Positions 50,220 to 59,186 of a DNA stretch of 64,000 nucleotides are shown here, in pieces. How positions within the stretch are numbered: position 1 is the stretch's first letter; the number at the start of each line of letters is the position of its first letter. This DNA is from Hoeflea sp. BAL378 (GTDB taxonomy: Bacteria; Pseudomonadota; Alphaproteobacteria; Rhizobiales; Rhizobiaceae). The translations under genes and the position numbers were made by a program. The notes below the pieces were generated by a model. It had not been told where the DNA came from and did no database searches. It worked only from the letters and a program-made list of their open reading frames with translations. The stretch covers positions 18,627-82,626 of the forward strand of contig NZ_JRJG01000002.1 in NCBI RefSeq assembly GCF_000759435.1. The letters run 5' to 3'.

Positions 50220-51803
50220 TTACCGTAGTTTCTCCGTGATGGTTGCCGCAGTTTGGCGCATCACGCTCGCGCCACGACCGATTGCACCGGATATGTCCAG
50301 ATCTCCCCCCGCGCTCACGTAAATTGAATTGTCGATCAGCATCGGCGCTTGCAGTTCGAAGTCTCGTGTCGAATAGCCGGCGTCGCGCATTGCGCCAATC
50401 ACGGCCTCGAGCACGGCTTTTCCCATGACCTCGCGCGCCCGCCGAATATCCGCGCGCTGAAAGTAGAAATGCGGACTGTCGCTCGAAATCATGCCGCGAA
50501 TCGTATCGGTCGCGCCGTAATTGTAGGCGGGGTTCAATCGGATTTCCCGGTGAGTGCGGAACTGGTCAAGCTTGAAACCGTCCTTTATCCGCTGCCGGAT
50601 GAAGACGGCGATCGAATAGATGGCGTCCAGCCAATACAAGGGAACTCTCGGCAAGACTTGCAGAAACCAGAGAACGGCTCCGAGTTTTCCGGGACGGGAT
50701 AGTTCATCAATCTTGCGATAGGACCGGTCGACAGGGAGAAGCACGGTCGTCACCATCTCGATGGATGCCGAATTGCCTTCCACGAGCGCCCTGACGAAAC
50801 AGTTGGTGACGACTTCCATGCCCCAGTTGGCAATGGAAAAACATGCATAGGGCCGCACGCGATCATCGGGATTGGCGCGAAAGTAGTGGATCCCTTGCGC
50901 CGCAATGGCTGTGCGCGGCCGGCCGAAGGGGTCCGGCAGGAAGGCCTTTCGAAGATTTTCCTGCTTCGCAACATGCGCCACTTCGGTGCCGTTCATGAAC
51001 ACGAAGTCCTTGGCGGTCAGGTTCTTCACACCAACGGTCTTCACCGACCGGGCAATCGCCTCGTGCAGGCTCTCACTGGTGAGCGGCTGCGGCGTTTCAT
51101 CGCCAGCCGGACCGAGGCTGGTCGCCATCTGCCAGGCCCCGGCAGGGGACCCGAATCCGACAAAAGGGTTCGTGGAGCCAAAGCAAATGATGTTCCCGCC
51201 AGGCGGAAAACTCTCGATGCCCTCCGCGCCGGAGACGACATATTTCAGCCGCGCTTCATCCCTGTCGAAGCGCTCGCGGGAAAACTCGCGTGCATGGACG
51301 AAATCATCCCGCCAGATTGACCAAAGCGTGAATCCGCAGAGAGCCAGGAACGCCACTGACGAAACGAAAGCGAGCGTCGGAACCTGCGACGACAGCATCG
51401 TCAGGCCAAGGACCGAGCCTCCGGTCATCAGCACAGGCACAGCAAGAAACAGGGCGAGCAGGATGATCGCATTTCTTCGGGTGCAGAAAGCATCAATCTT
51501 CCGGCACGCGGACACGACCAGCTCAACATCGATGCCGATTTCCGGCGCTCGGGCACGACACAATTCGCGGTCGAGATCGAGCACGCTCCGGCGGAAACGC
51601 CCCCCCTCGAGCCAAAGCGAAGCCAGCGCAAACCGAGTGGGATCTCCAGCCGGCTGCAGAGTTTCACGAAACTCCCGCCGACGCAGGATAATGCGCAGAA
51701 GGAATAGACCTATCCGGAAAAACAAACTTGCCAGAACAAGCAAAACGAAAAGATTGATGAGTGAAAAAAGCACACTCATAAATATACTGGGTGTTGAATA
51801 CAC
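50220..51803 (-). CDS. Large membrane protein of an uncharacterised two-gene cassette
   Basis: The ~527-aa protein has an N-terminal membrane helix (residues ~10-38) and a second hydrophobic pair (~107-165). A large soluble region follows with NIICFGSTNPFVGFGSPAGA and FSIANWGMEVVTNCFVRALV. It resembles, as far as I recall, uncharacterised actinobacterial membrane proteins with a PFVGxG motif. The last ~30 residues (SIYVSAGGDLDISGAIGRGA, then SVMRQ) repeat in the partner's N-terminus. I chose the GTG at 51803 because AGGGGG lies 6 bases upstream; the next ATG has none. G+C is visibly lower than nearby. Confidence 0.72.
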   Translation of the reverse strand: MYSTPSIFMSVLFSLINLFVLLVLASLFFRIGLFLLRIILRRREFRETLQPAGDPTRFALASLWLEGGRFRRSVLDLDRELCRARAPEIGIDVELVVSACRKIDAFCTRRNAIILLALFLAVPVLMTGGSVLGLTMLSSQVPTLAFVSSVAFLALCGFTLWSIWRDDFVHAREFSRERFDRDEARLKYVVSGAEGIESFPPGGNIICFGSTNPFVGFGSPAGAWQMATSLGPAGDETPQPLTSESLHEAIARSVKTVGVKNLTAKDFVFMNGTEVAHVAKQENLRKAFLPDPFGRPRTAIAAQGIHYFRANPDDRVRPYACFSIANWGMEVVTNCFVRALVEGNSASIEMVTTVLLPVDRSYRKIDELSRPGKLGAVLWFLQVLPRVPLYWLDAIYSIAVFIRQRIKDGFKLDQFRTHREIRLNPAYNYGATDTIRGMISSDSPHFYFQRADIRRAREVMGKAVLEAVIGAMRDAGYSTRDFELQAPMLIDNSIYVSAGGDLDISGAIGRGASVMRQTAATITEKLR

Positions 51804-51958
51804 GTTAGCCCCCTGAACGCATACGTCCAACGAACATCGGGGATAGGCATGATGCTGTCAAGCACGGATAACCGCCCTCTCGGGGCAGTTATCCGCGGTC
51901 GATTGCGAGACTGAGAATCAGGCGGGTACGGTCAGCCGTCGTTTGACGGCGGCGCGGC

Positions 51959-53230
51959 TCAGCGCAGCGCCAGTTCGTCCACGCCGTCGCGCTGGTAGAC
52001 ATCGTCGCGGAACTGCACGACGCCGTCTTCCGAGGCCCAGGCGGTGAAATAGGTGAAATACACCGGCACCGGCTCGGTCAAGGTGATCACGGTGTTCTCG
52101 CGCGAGGCGATGGTGGCTTCCATGGTCTGGCGATCCCAGCCCGGCGTGTCGCGCAGCAGCCAGGTGTTGAGATCGCGCACGTTCTGGACGCGAACGCAGC
52201 CCGATGATTCGAACCGCATCAACTGGTTGAAGACGCCCTGCTGCGGCGTATCGTGCATGTAGACCGCATGCGGGTTGTGGAAATTGATCTTGGTGGACGA
52301 CATGGCGTTGCCCTTGCCCGGATCCTGGCGGAACATCAGTTCCGGCGCCTTCTCGGCGTTCCAGTCGACCATCTCGGGCGCCACTTCATTGCCCTGGCCG
52401 TCGAACAGGCGGATGTTGTTGCGCGCCAGATAGGTCGGATCCTTGCGCATCAGCGGCACGATGTCCTTCTCGATGATCGAGCGCGGCGAGGTCCAGTAGG
52501 GATTGAGGATGATCTCGTGGATCTTGGAATTGAGGATCGGCGTCTGGCGGTCGATCTTGCCGACGATGGCCGTGTGGCGCAGCACGACGGAGCCGTTCTC
52601 CACGGCCTCGATCTGGGCCGCGGGAATGTTGACCATCACGTAGCGGTCGCCCAGGAAACCCGACATCGAGCGCAGCCGCACCAGGTTGGTTTCGAGCTGG
52701 CCGAGCCGGACATCGGCCGACACATTGAGCGCCTGGTAGGAATAGCTGCCGAGCACGCCATCCGGCGGCAGGCCGTGGCGGGCCTGGAATTTCTTCACGG
52801 CGCCGTCGACATAGGAATCGAATTCGTTGGACAGTCCCGCCGCGCGGTCCAGATCACCCGACGCGATCAGCCGCTGGCGCAGCAACTGCACCTCGGGTTC
52901 GGACACGCCCATGCGCAGTTTCTTGGTCGCCGGCACGAACGGCCAGCCGCCGCGGGCCACCAGATTCTGGTAGTCGAAAATCGCGCGCTCGACGAAGCCG
53001 ATCGTATCGGCGCTGGCAATCGGATGCCGCGTCGCCGTCTGCGCCACCGAGCGGGAGCTCTGCGCATCGAACTGGTCGTCCCAGGCGCCGCGCTGCGGAG
53101 ACGAGATGATCGCCTCGATGGTCGTCTGCGCGAAGGCCGGTCCGGCCACGATCGCCGCAGCCGCCACGCCAGCGGCCCGGGCCATGAAGTGGCGGCGGGT
53201 AACTCTGTCTAGTCCGGTTGGCTTTGTCAT
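51959..53230 (-). CDS. L,D-transpeptidase with Tat signal (LdtP-like)
   Basis: The 423-aa protein begins with a twin-arginine signal (TRRHFMARAAGVAAAAIVAG, cut after AFA). It has a peptidoglycan-binding region (FDSYVDGAVKKFQARHGLPP) and a YkuD catalytic domain with His in YMHDTP and Cys in SSGCVRV. It would form 3-3 crosslinks in the cell wall or anchor outer membrane proteins. The neighbouring MarR gene encodes an LdtR-like regulator, and in Rhizobiales LdtR is known to control this ldtP gene. Start ATG at 53230. Confidence 0.92.
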   Translation of the reverse strand: MTKPTGLDRVTRRHFMARAAGVAAAAIVAGPAFAQTTIEAIISSPQRGAWDDQFDAQSSRSVAQTATRHPIASADTIGFVERAIFDYQNLVARGGWPFVPATKKLRMGVSEPEVQLLRQRLIASGDLDRAAGLSNEFDSYVDGAVKKFQARHGLPPDGVLGSYSYQALNVSADVRLGQLETNLVRLRSMSGFLGDRYVMVNIPAAQIEAVENGSVVLRHTAIVGKIDRQTPILNSKIHEIILNPYWTSPRSIIEKDIVPLMRKDPTYLARNNIRLFDGQGNEVAPEMVDWNAEKAPELMFRQDPGKGNAMSSTKINFHNPHAVYMHDTPQQGVFNQLMRFESSGCVRVQNVRDLNTWLLRDTPGWDRQTMEATIASRENTVITLTEPVPVYFTYFTAWASEDGVVQFRDDVYQRDGVDELALR

Positions 53231-53610
53231 GCGTAATCCACCATGCATTCTGTTCCGACGTTGGGACTGGCCAGATCGAATACCACGCCCACCGTTAAGA
53301 TATTGGGACCAAGTCCGGTCCTTCAAGGCTGACGCGACACTTTCGCGCGAGCATTCGACGCCGGAGCGACCTCACGGATCCGCTCCTTGCCGCGAGCCTT
53401 GTGCTTACCATACTCGCTTTCACGGCAATATGGCTAATTCATGGTCCGCCGCCAGCGACGGCCTTCTGGATCGGCGCCGCGAACCCGGTCTCGCGCCGGT
53501 TTCCGGTCGGGCTGTTGTACGGACTCGATCCCGGGTCCCCTGCCCCGGTGCGGAGGCCACCAGGCAGGGCCGGACGAAGAGCCGGAGCCGCCCGTCCCGT
53601 TTTGAAGCGG
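53231..53610. other. Intergenic region between L,D-transpeptidase and ldtR-like genes
   Basis: About 380 bases with no convincing gene. The first ~60 bases upstream of the transpeptidase start should hold its promoter (the A+T-richer TTAAGATATTGGG lies near 53293). The rest shows open frames only in GC-rich shadow. An LdtR-binding site is expected here but I could not define it. Confidence 0.4.
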
Positions 53611-53646
53611 AAAAGGCGGCCGGGCCATGGCCCGCCGCCTTTTTCA
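53606..53646 (-). terminator. Terminator downstream of the ldtR-like gene
   Basis: An AAAAGGCGG...CCGCCTTTTT hairpin (53611-53619 with 53636-53644) has a CGGGCC/GGCCCG inner stem and one bulged base. Read leftward it ends in TTTT after the stem, about 20 bases beyond the ldtR-like stop. Confidence 0.8.
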
Positions 53647-53666
53647 TGCGTTGCCTGCCGGAGGTC

Positions 53667-54191
53667 CTACAGGCGGTAGAGGATCTGGTCGTTCCAGAAC
53701 CGGTCAAGGCGCTGCATCAGCTTGTTCAACTCCTCGAACTCGCTGGCGCCGATGCCGCCGACCTTGGCGATCGAATTGATGTGCCGGTCATAGAGCGCAG
53801 CCACCGTTTCGGCGATCTCTGTGCCGTGCTCGGTCAGGCTGATGCGCACCGCGCGGCGGTCGACCCGCGAGCGCTGGTGGTTGATGTAGCCGAGGTCGAC
53901 CAGCTTCTTGAGATTGTAGGAGACGTTGGAGCCGAGATAATAGCCGCGGCTGCGCAGTTCGCCCGCGGTCAGCTCGGAATTGCCGATGTTGAACAGGAGC
54001 AATGCCTGGATGGCGTTGATATCGGTGCGGTTGGCGCGGTCGAACTCGTCCTTGATGACGTCGAGCAGGCGGCGGTGAAGCCGTTCGACAAGCTGCAGCG
54101 ATTCCAGATAGAGGTCGCGCAGGCCCTCGGACTCGTCGTTTGCGGGGGCTGGCTTTCGTGCCGATGCAAGCGCGGTGTTTGTAAATGACAT
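53667..54191 (-). CDS. ldtR: MarR-family regulator LdtR-like
   Basis: The 174-aa protein has the MarR fold with QALLLFNIGNSELTAGELRS, RGYYLGSNVSYNLKKLVDLG and the wing YINHQRSRVDRRAVRISLTE. Position beside the L,D-transpeptidase gene and the overall sequence fit LdtR of Sinorhizobium and Liberibacter, which controls ldtP and stress tolerance. The upstream intergenic region has A+T-rich elements (TCTAAAACTCTACTTAAAAT near 54263). Confidence 0.9.
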   Translation of the reverse strand: MSFTNTALASARKPAPANDESEGLRDLYLESLQLVERLHRRLLDVIKDEFDRANRTDINAIQALLLFNIGNSELTAGELRSRGYYLGSNVSYNLKKLVDLGYINHQRSRVDRRAVRISLTEHGTEIAETVAALYDRHINSIAKVGGIGASEFEELNKLMQRLDRFWNDQILYRL

Positions 54192-54316
54192 GATGACTGC
54201 CTCACTGTTTGTGGTGGCGGCTATTGTTCCCGCCTTGAGACAGACCCTATCGAATACGTCTAAAACTCTACTTAAAATGCAAGCTTAACAGCGTGTTACC
54301 TTCGCGCCACCGCCGA

Positions 54317-54763
54317 TCACAGTGAATCAGTCCTTACCACCTTGGCATCCTGCCGCCGCTTGATGAACAGCGCCAGGCGAAAGCCGACATAGACCGAGAT
54401 CACCACGACATGGGCGATGACCAGCACCGGGCGCTCGCCGTACCACAGCGGAAACCCCTTGTGCATGATGATCTCGGAGCCGGCCGCGACGACCCAGATC
54501 ACCGGTCCCCAGGACACCTGCATCCACAGGCCCACGGCCGCCACCGGAAGCAGCACCGCCAGCGCGGATGAGGCGAACTGCCAGTAATTCGGCAGCAGGT
54601 CGAAGCGCGACATGCCGCCATCGGAATAGCCGATCAGCCGCCCCCAATACTGCAGGCCGGCGACGAGGCAGCTCACCGCCACCAGCCGCATGAACAGCCG
54701 GAAGCTTCCCTCCAGCGCGCCGGTGCCGGCCTCGGGTGCGGTTCCGATCTGCAGTATCGCCAT
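54317..54763 (-). CDS. DUF6163-like small membrane protein
   Basis: The 148-aa protein has four hydrophobic spans (RLVAVSCLVAGLQYWGRLIG, SSALAVLLPVAAVGLWMQVS, GPVIWVVAAGSEIIMHKG, PVLVIAHVVVISVYVGFRLA). It fits a family of rhizobial inner membrane proteins next to ldtR, annotated as DUF6163 as I recall. Function unknown. Confidence 0.75.
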   Translation of the reverse strand: MAILQIGTAPEAGTGALEGSFRLFMRLVAVSCLVAGLQYWGRLIGYSDGGMSRFDLLPNYWQFASSALAVLLPVAAVGLWMQVSWGPVIWVVAAGSEIIMHKGFPLWYGERPVLVIAHVVVISVYVGFRLALFIKRRQDAKVVRTDSL

Positions 54764-54950
54764 CGTTGATGCCTCGGTTGACCAGGCCCGCGCCTCGCGG
54801 CCAGCCTTCTTCGGCCCCAGTCATAGCCAATCTGTCGTCAGGGGCAACCCCGCAGGCGGGCGAGCGGCCGGCAGGGGTGGAACCAGGCTGACCGTGCCCT
54901 CCCCTGCCGGACAACCCCGCGAACGGGATCTCCACCGCCCCGCGGAGGGG

Positions 54951-55934
54951 CTATGCCGTAAGCGTGTTCGAGCCGAAATACAGGAACTCCCGATCCATGC
55001 CGGCGATATCGGCGGCCGCCAGCGAGAGGCTGGCGCTGTCGAGCAGCTTGAAGCTTTTCTGCCCCTTGACCCATTCGTCGGCGGTCTGCAGCGTGGAGAG
55101 CGTGTAGGTGGTGGTCTCGTTGAGGTAATGCGTCGGGATGATCACCTTGGGCTTGAGCTGCTCGATAATCGCATTGCCCTGGTCGTAGGACAGGATGTGC
55201 TGCGAGCCGTCGACCGGCAACGTGAGGACATCGACGCGACCGACCGACTCCCAGAAGCCGGGACCCGGGTCTGGCCGGTTGTCGCCCCAGATCAGGGTGC
55301 GCACGCCGCCGGTCTCGACGAGATAGGTGACCATGTCCATGTGGCCGACATTGTTGGGCGGGCATGCCTCGGCGCCGAATTCGGCCAGCGCATCGGTCCA
55401 TTTGTACCAGCCCGGCGCCAGGCAGGCATGCTTGTCGGCGAAACCGGTGATCTTCAGATCCGCGAATTCGAAATTTCCCACCATCCGGTCAAGCACCATG
55501 GTCGAGACCGGCCGGTCGATCGCATCGTGGTCGAAATGGGTGTGGGTGGACATGGTGATGTCGACCGCCGTTTCGGGGAATTTGGACTTGAACCAGAGGC
55601 CCCAGGCACCGGAGGGATCGTCGCGCCACGGATCGAACAGGATCGAGGCGCCGCCGGGCGAGGTGATCTTGAGGGCGCAATGGCCGTAATAGTCGATGCT
55701 GACGGCGCCGTCGGCGAAGCTCTCCGCCGCCTGCAGGTCGATGACATGATTGTTGTTGCCGGGCTGGGTCCAATCGGTCGACTGGGCCCGCGCCTCGCGC
55801 GGATCAAGCAACAGGGCCGCGGTGCCGACGCCGGCCGCGCCTGCGGCCATGAAGAAGGACCGGCGGGAGAGACCCGGGGCCATCTGGTCCGTGTCCCCGC
55901 GAATCAAGGTGGGCGAGAGATCTGATTTCTGCAT
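54951..55934 (-). CDS. Tat-exported metallo-beta-lactamase-fold hydrolase
   Basis: The 327-aa protein has a twin-arginine signal (SRRSFFMAAGAAGVGTAALL, Arg24-Arg25; cut after ARA). The metal motif HTHFDH is at 131-136, with further ligands probable in VGHMDMV and PTHYLNE. It looks closest to UlaG-like or N-acyl-ethanolamine-type MBL enzymes; the substrate is unknown. It would act in the periplasm. Confidence 0.85.
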   Translation of the reverse strand: MQKSDLSPTLIRGDTDQMAPGLSRRSFFMAAGAAGVGTAALLLDPREARAQSTDWTQPGNNNHVIDLQAAESFADGAVSIDYYGHCALKITSPGGASILFDPWRDDPSGAWGLWFKSKFPETAVDITMSTHTHFDHDAIDRPVSTMVLDRMVGNFEFADLKITGFADKHACLAPGWYKWTDALAEFGAEACPPNNVGHMDMVTYLVETGGVRTLIWGDNRPDPGPGFWESVGRVDVLTLPVDGSQHILSYDQGNAIIEQLKPKVIIPTHYLNETTTYTLSTLQTADEWVKGQKSFKLLDSASLSLAAADIAGMDREFLYFGSNTLTA

Positions 55935-56060
55935 CTGAGCTGTTCCCTTTTTTGACGCCGCATCTGGTGCGGCTCATCCGATGCTAGGCGGAAGGGCGGG
56001 CTTTGCAGCCCCAGAAGAATGCGGGGGAAATAGGGGGGAAATCCCCCTATCGCCGCACGC

Positions 56061-57023
56061 TCAGACGAGCGAGGCGAGATGCTGGCGCAGGTTCTGGGCG
56101 CGGTTGTTGAGGCCGAGCTTGCGGCGGATGTTGTTGCGGTGGAAATCCACGGTGCTTTCGCCGCGCGACAGCGTGCGCGCGATCTCCTTGGTCGAGCGGC
56201 CCATCAGCACCAGTTGCACGATCTCGACCTCGGTCGGCGTCAACCGGTCCAGGGTTCTCGACATCGGATTGGAGAGCGCCTGGGTGATCGAGCCGAGACT
56301 CGTCTCGATGAGATCGATGTAGGAGGACTGCGGCTCGCGTCCGAGCTCCAAATGCTTGAGCTTGCTCACATGCGGCAGCACAAGGGTTTTGATCCGGGCC
56401 ATAACGGCGGCCTCGGATTCGGCTTTCGCCGCCTCGACATTGCTGATGACCACCTTGAGCGCGGTGTTGGCTTCCTTGAGCTCGCGGGTGCGGGCGACCA
56501 CCTCGCGCTCGGTGTTTTCCAGCGCCTCCTGCAGGAGGCGCTCGGCGCGCCTGCGGGTTTCGATCTCCATCAGCAGCGCCAGGTCGTCCTCGACCACGCG
56601 GCAGAACTCCGCAAGCCCCTTGCGAAACCTCAGCGCTCTCGTGTTGCGGCGGCGGTCGAGCATGCAGATGGTGCCGAAAATCTCGCCGTCGGGCCACTTC
56701 AGCGGCAGTCCGACATAGAAGCTCATCTGGTGCTCCAGGTCCTCGTTGTCGGCCCAGCGCGGGTCGCAAGCGGCTTCCTCGACGATCAGCTCGCCGTCTT
56801 TCTGCAGCACGCCGAAGCAGTAGAGCTTCTCGTGAAGCGTGTAGGTGCGGCCCGGGGCATAGGGATTGCCGTCGCCTTCGCTGGAGACGAAGACCGCATG
56901 TCTCTTGCCGACGGTGTTCATGATCAGCGTTGCGGGCACATCGGCGAGTTCGGCAATGAGGTTGACGACCCCCTGCCATTTTTCAAGGGTGGCGGGCGCA
57001 ATGTCAGGTTTGACCGTTGGCAT
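56061..57023 (-). CDS. GAF-domain LuxR-type transcriptional regulator
   Basis: The 320-aa protein has a GAF sensor domain (residues ~15-150; YTLHEKLYCFGVLQKDGELI, FYVGLPLKWPDGEIFGTICM). A coiled coil (~155-200) and a C-terminal LuxR helix-turn-helix (LTPTEVEIVQLVLMGRSTKE, STVDFHRNNIRRKLGL) follow. No receiver domain is seen, so it probably senses a small ligand directly. AAGGAG lies 7 bases before the ATG. Divergent from hemB. Target genes unknown. Confidence 0.88.
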   Translation of the reverse strand: MPTVKPDIAPATLEKWQGVVNLIAELADVPATLIMNTVGKRHAVFVSSEGDGNPYAPGRTYTLHEKLYCFGVLQKDGELIVEEAACDPRWADNEDLEHQMSFYVGLPLKWPDGEIFGTICMLDRRRNTRALRFRKGLAEFCRVVEDDLALLMEIETRRRAERLLQEALENTEREVVARTRELKEANTALKVVISNVEAAKAESEAAVMARIKTLVLPHVSKLKHLELGREPQSSYIDLIETSLGSITQALSNPMSRTLDRLTPTEVEIVQLVLMGRSTKEIARTLSRGESTVDFHRNNIRRKLGLNNRAQNLRQHLASLV

Positions 57024-57162
57024 GACGATCTCCTTTCCGACGGAAACTGATCCTCCCTTTGCACCGGAAGAATTGCACGGGAACCGGCAATTGCGAAATG
57101 CCAGTTTGCCGGCAATGATGTCGCCATCCCCGTGTCGAAATGTCCGACCGGCTGCTGCAGCC

Positions 57163-57191
57163 TTGACCGGGCCGGCGGCGACGCGTTTATA
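57163..57191 (+). promoter_or_regulatory. Candidate hemB promoter
   Basis: TTGACC at 57163-57168 and TTTATA at 57186-57191 are separated by 17 bases, about 56 bases before the hemB start. Both boxes are close to the sigma-70 consensus for GC-rich alphaproteobacteria. Confidence 0.5.
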
Positions 57192-57246
57192 GCTGGACGC
57201 GGCGCAAGCGGGGTCTTGCAGGACCCAGGGTCGAAGGATGGAGTAC

Positions 57247-58299
57247 ATGGTCAGGAAGAAAGACACCGAGGCGGGCCTGAAGGCGGCGGCGGCCTCGGAT
57301 ATCGATGAAATCACCGCGCACCGGCGCATGCGGCGCACCCGCGTGGCCGACTGGTCGCGACGGCTGGTGCGCGAGACAAGGCTCACGGTGGATGACCTGA
57401 TCTGGCCGATCTTCCTCGTTCCCGGCACCAATGTCAGCGAGCCGATCGACGCCATGCCCGGCGTCAACCGGATGAGCGTCGACAAGGCGGTGGAGGCGGC
57501 CAGGATGGCGGCCGATCTCGGCATTCCGGCGCTCGCCACCTTTCCCAATGTGGAGATGGAAAAGCGCGACCAGACCGGCTCGCATGCGCTCGATCCCGAG
57601 AACCTGATCAACCAGGCGACCCGCGCCATCAAGCAAGCGGTGTCCAATATTGGCGTCATCACCGACGTGGCGCTCGACCCGTTCACCGATCACGGCCATG
57701 ACGGCATCCTGCGCGACGGCGAGATCGTCAATGACGAGACGGTGCGCGCGATCGCCGCCGCCGCCGTGCACCAGGCCGACGCCGGCGCCGACATCATCTC
57801 GCCGTCCGACATGATGGACGGCCGCATCGGCGCGATCCGCCGGGCGCTGAACGCGGCCGGGCACCACAATGTCTCGATCATGTCCTACGCCACCAAGTTC
57901 GCCTCGGCCTGCTACGGGCCCTACCGCGAGGCGATCGGCACCTCGGGGCTCTTGAAGGGCGACAAGCGCACCTATTACCTCGATCCGTCCAACGCCATGG
58001 AGGCGATCCGCGATGCGGGCCTCGACGTCGAGGAAGGCGCCGACATGCTGATGGTCAAGCCCGGCCTGCCCTATCTCGACATCTGCCGGGCGCTCAAGGA
58101 CACCTACGGCCTGCCCACCTTCGCCTACCAGGTGTCGGGCGAATATTCGATGATCAAGGCCGGCGCCGCCGCCGGCTACATCGACGGCGAGCGGATCATG
58201 ATGGAAAAGCTGCTCGCCTTCAAACGCGCCGGCTGCGACGGCATCCTCACCTATTTCGCCCCCGAGGCGGCAAGGCTTATCGCCAAGGGCGGGGGGTGA
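57247..58299 (+). CDS. hemB: Delta-aminolevulinic acid dehydratase (porphobilinogen synthase)
   Basis: The 350-aa enzyme joins two aminolevulinate molecules in heme synthesis. Two Schiff-base lysines are in MSYATKFASACYGPYREA and MLMVKPGLPYLD. The metal region VALDPFTDHGHDGILRDGEI has an Asp-rich rather than Cys-rich site, as in Mg-type enzymes of alphaproteobacteria. The ATG at 57247 has AAGGA 8 bases upstream; an ATG three codons earlier abuts that box. Confidence 0.97.
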   Translation: MVRKKDTEAGLKAAAASDIDEITAHRRMRRTRVADWSRRLVRETRLTVDDLIWPIFLVPGTNVSEPIDAMPGVNRMSVDKAVEAARMAADLGIPALATFPNVEMEKRDQTGSHALDPENLINQATRAIKQAVSNIGVITDVALDPFTDHGHDGILRDGEIVNDETVRAIAAAAVHQADAGADIISPSDMMDGRIGAIRRALNAAGHHNVSIMSYATKFASACYGPYREAIGTSGLLKGDKRTYYLDPSNAMEAIRDAGLDVEEGADMLMVKPGLPYLDICRALKDTYGLPTFAYQVSGEYSMIKAGAAAGYIDGERIMMEKLLAFKRAGCDGILTYFAPEAARLIAKGGG

Positions 58300-58371
58300 G
58301 CCACAGAATGGATCAGCACAGCTGTCATCGCGCAGTCCGATGAATGAATGGCGATGTCTCAGGCTCCGTCG

Positions 58372-58513
58372 CCCCGGACTTGATCCGGGGTCCAGCCACC
58401 GCGCGTCGGCGCGGTGAGAGACTCTGTAGGCCACGCCGTCAAATCTGAGTACGAATGAGTCCTCCGGCTCGCGGACGCTCGCCTGCTGGATCCCGGATCA
58501 AGTCCGGGATGAC
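58372..58513. repeat. REP-like inverted repeat pair in the hemB-RDD intergenic region
   Basis: The 412-base gap between hemB and the RDD gene contains a palindromic unit CCCCGGACTTGATCCGGGG...CCAG at 58372-58395 and its inverted relative CTGG...CCCGGATCAAGTCCGGG...GAC at 58486-58513. Such GTC-CCGGACTTGATCCGGG units are widespread dispersed repeats in Rhizobiales genomes. No gene is visible in the gap. They may stabilise mRNA ends or be relics of a mobile REP element. Confidence 0.8.
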
Positions 58514-58711
58514 GGGGGGAGAGATGCGGGCAGCGGAGAGATGTCTGGAGGCAACACCAATTGGACTTCGGCGCGGTCAGCGCCTGTCAAACCTGGCCAA
58601 TACCCTGCCAAAACAGACGCAATCCAGCGCCAAACCCTTTAACTGCGGCTCCCGGCTTCCTACATCTTTCCCGACGCGGCGTAACTGTCCGCGAGACGCC
58701 AGGAGAGACCG

Positions 58712-59182
58712 ATGAGCCAGCCCTATTCCGAAGATGCACGCGAGCAGCCGATGGGCGCCTATGACGATATCGCGCTCTATGACGGCGTGCGCACCAAGCG
58801 CGTGCTGGCGTTCTTCATCGACTATGCCATCGTGCTGGCGCTGTGCGTGCCCGTGGCGGTGCTGATCTTCTTCATCGGCATCTTCACGCTGGGGCTCGGC
58901 TTCTTCCTCTACCCGATCCTGTTCCTGCTGGTCGCCATCCCCTATATCGGCCTGTCGATGGGCGGGCCGAACCAGGCCACGCCCGGCATGCGGATGATGG
59001 GCATCCGCGTCGCCCGCCTCGACGGCCGCCCGGTGGATTTCATGCTGGCCATCGTCCACGGCGTGCTGTTCTGGGCGCTGAACGCGGTGCTGACCCCCTT
59101 CATCCTGCTCGCCACGCTGGTGCTCGACCGCAAGCAGACGGTGCATGACTGGCTCTTGGGGACGGTGGTGGTGCGGGGGTAG
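58712..59182 (+). CDS. RDD-family membrane protein
   Basis: The 156-aa protein has an N-terminal cytoplasmic part with RTKRVLAFFIDYAIVLALCV (the Arg-Asp pair of RDD proteins), a second span at ~47-70 and a third near 110-130, ending RKQTVHDWLLGTVVVRG. RDD proteins are small membrane proteins implicated in ion exchange in some bacteria. The hemB-RDD order is conserved in Rhizobiales. Confidence 0.9.
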   Translation: MSQPYSEDAREQPMGAYDDIALYDGVRTKRVLAFFIDYAIVLALCVPVAVLIFFIGIFTLGLGFFLYPILFLLVAIPYIGLSMGGPNQATPGMRMMGIRVARLDGRPVDFMLAIVHGVLFWALNAVLTPFILLATLVLDRKQTVHDWLLGTVVVRG

Positions 59183-59186
59183 CGGC

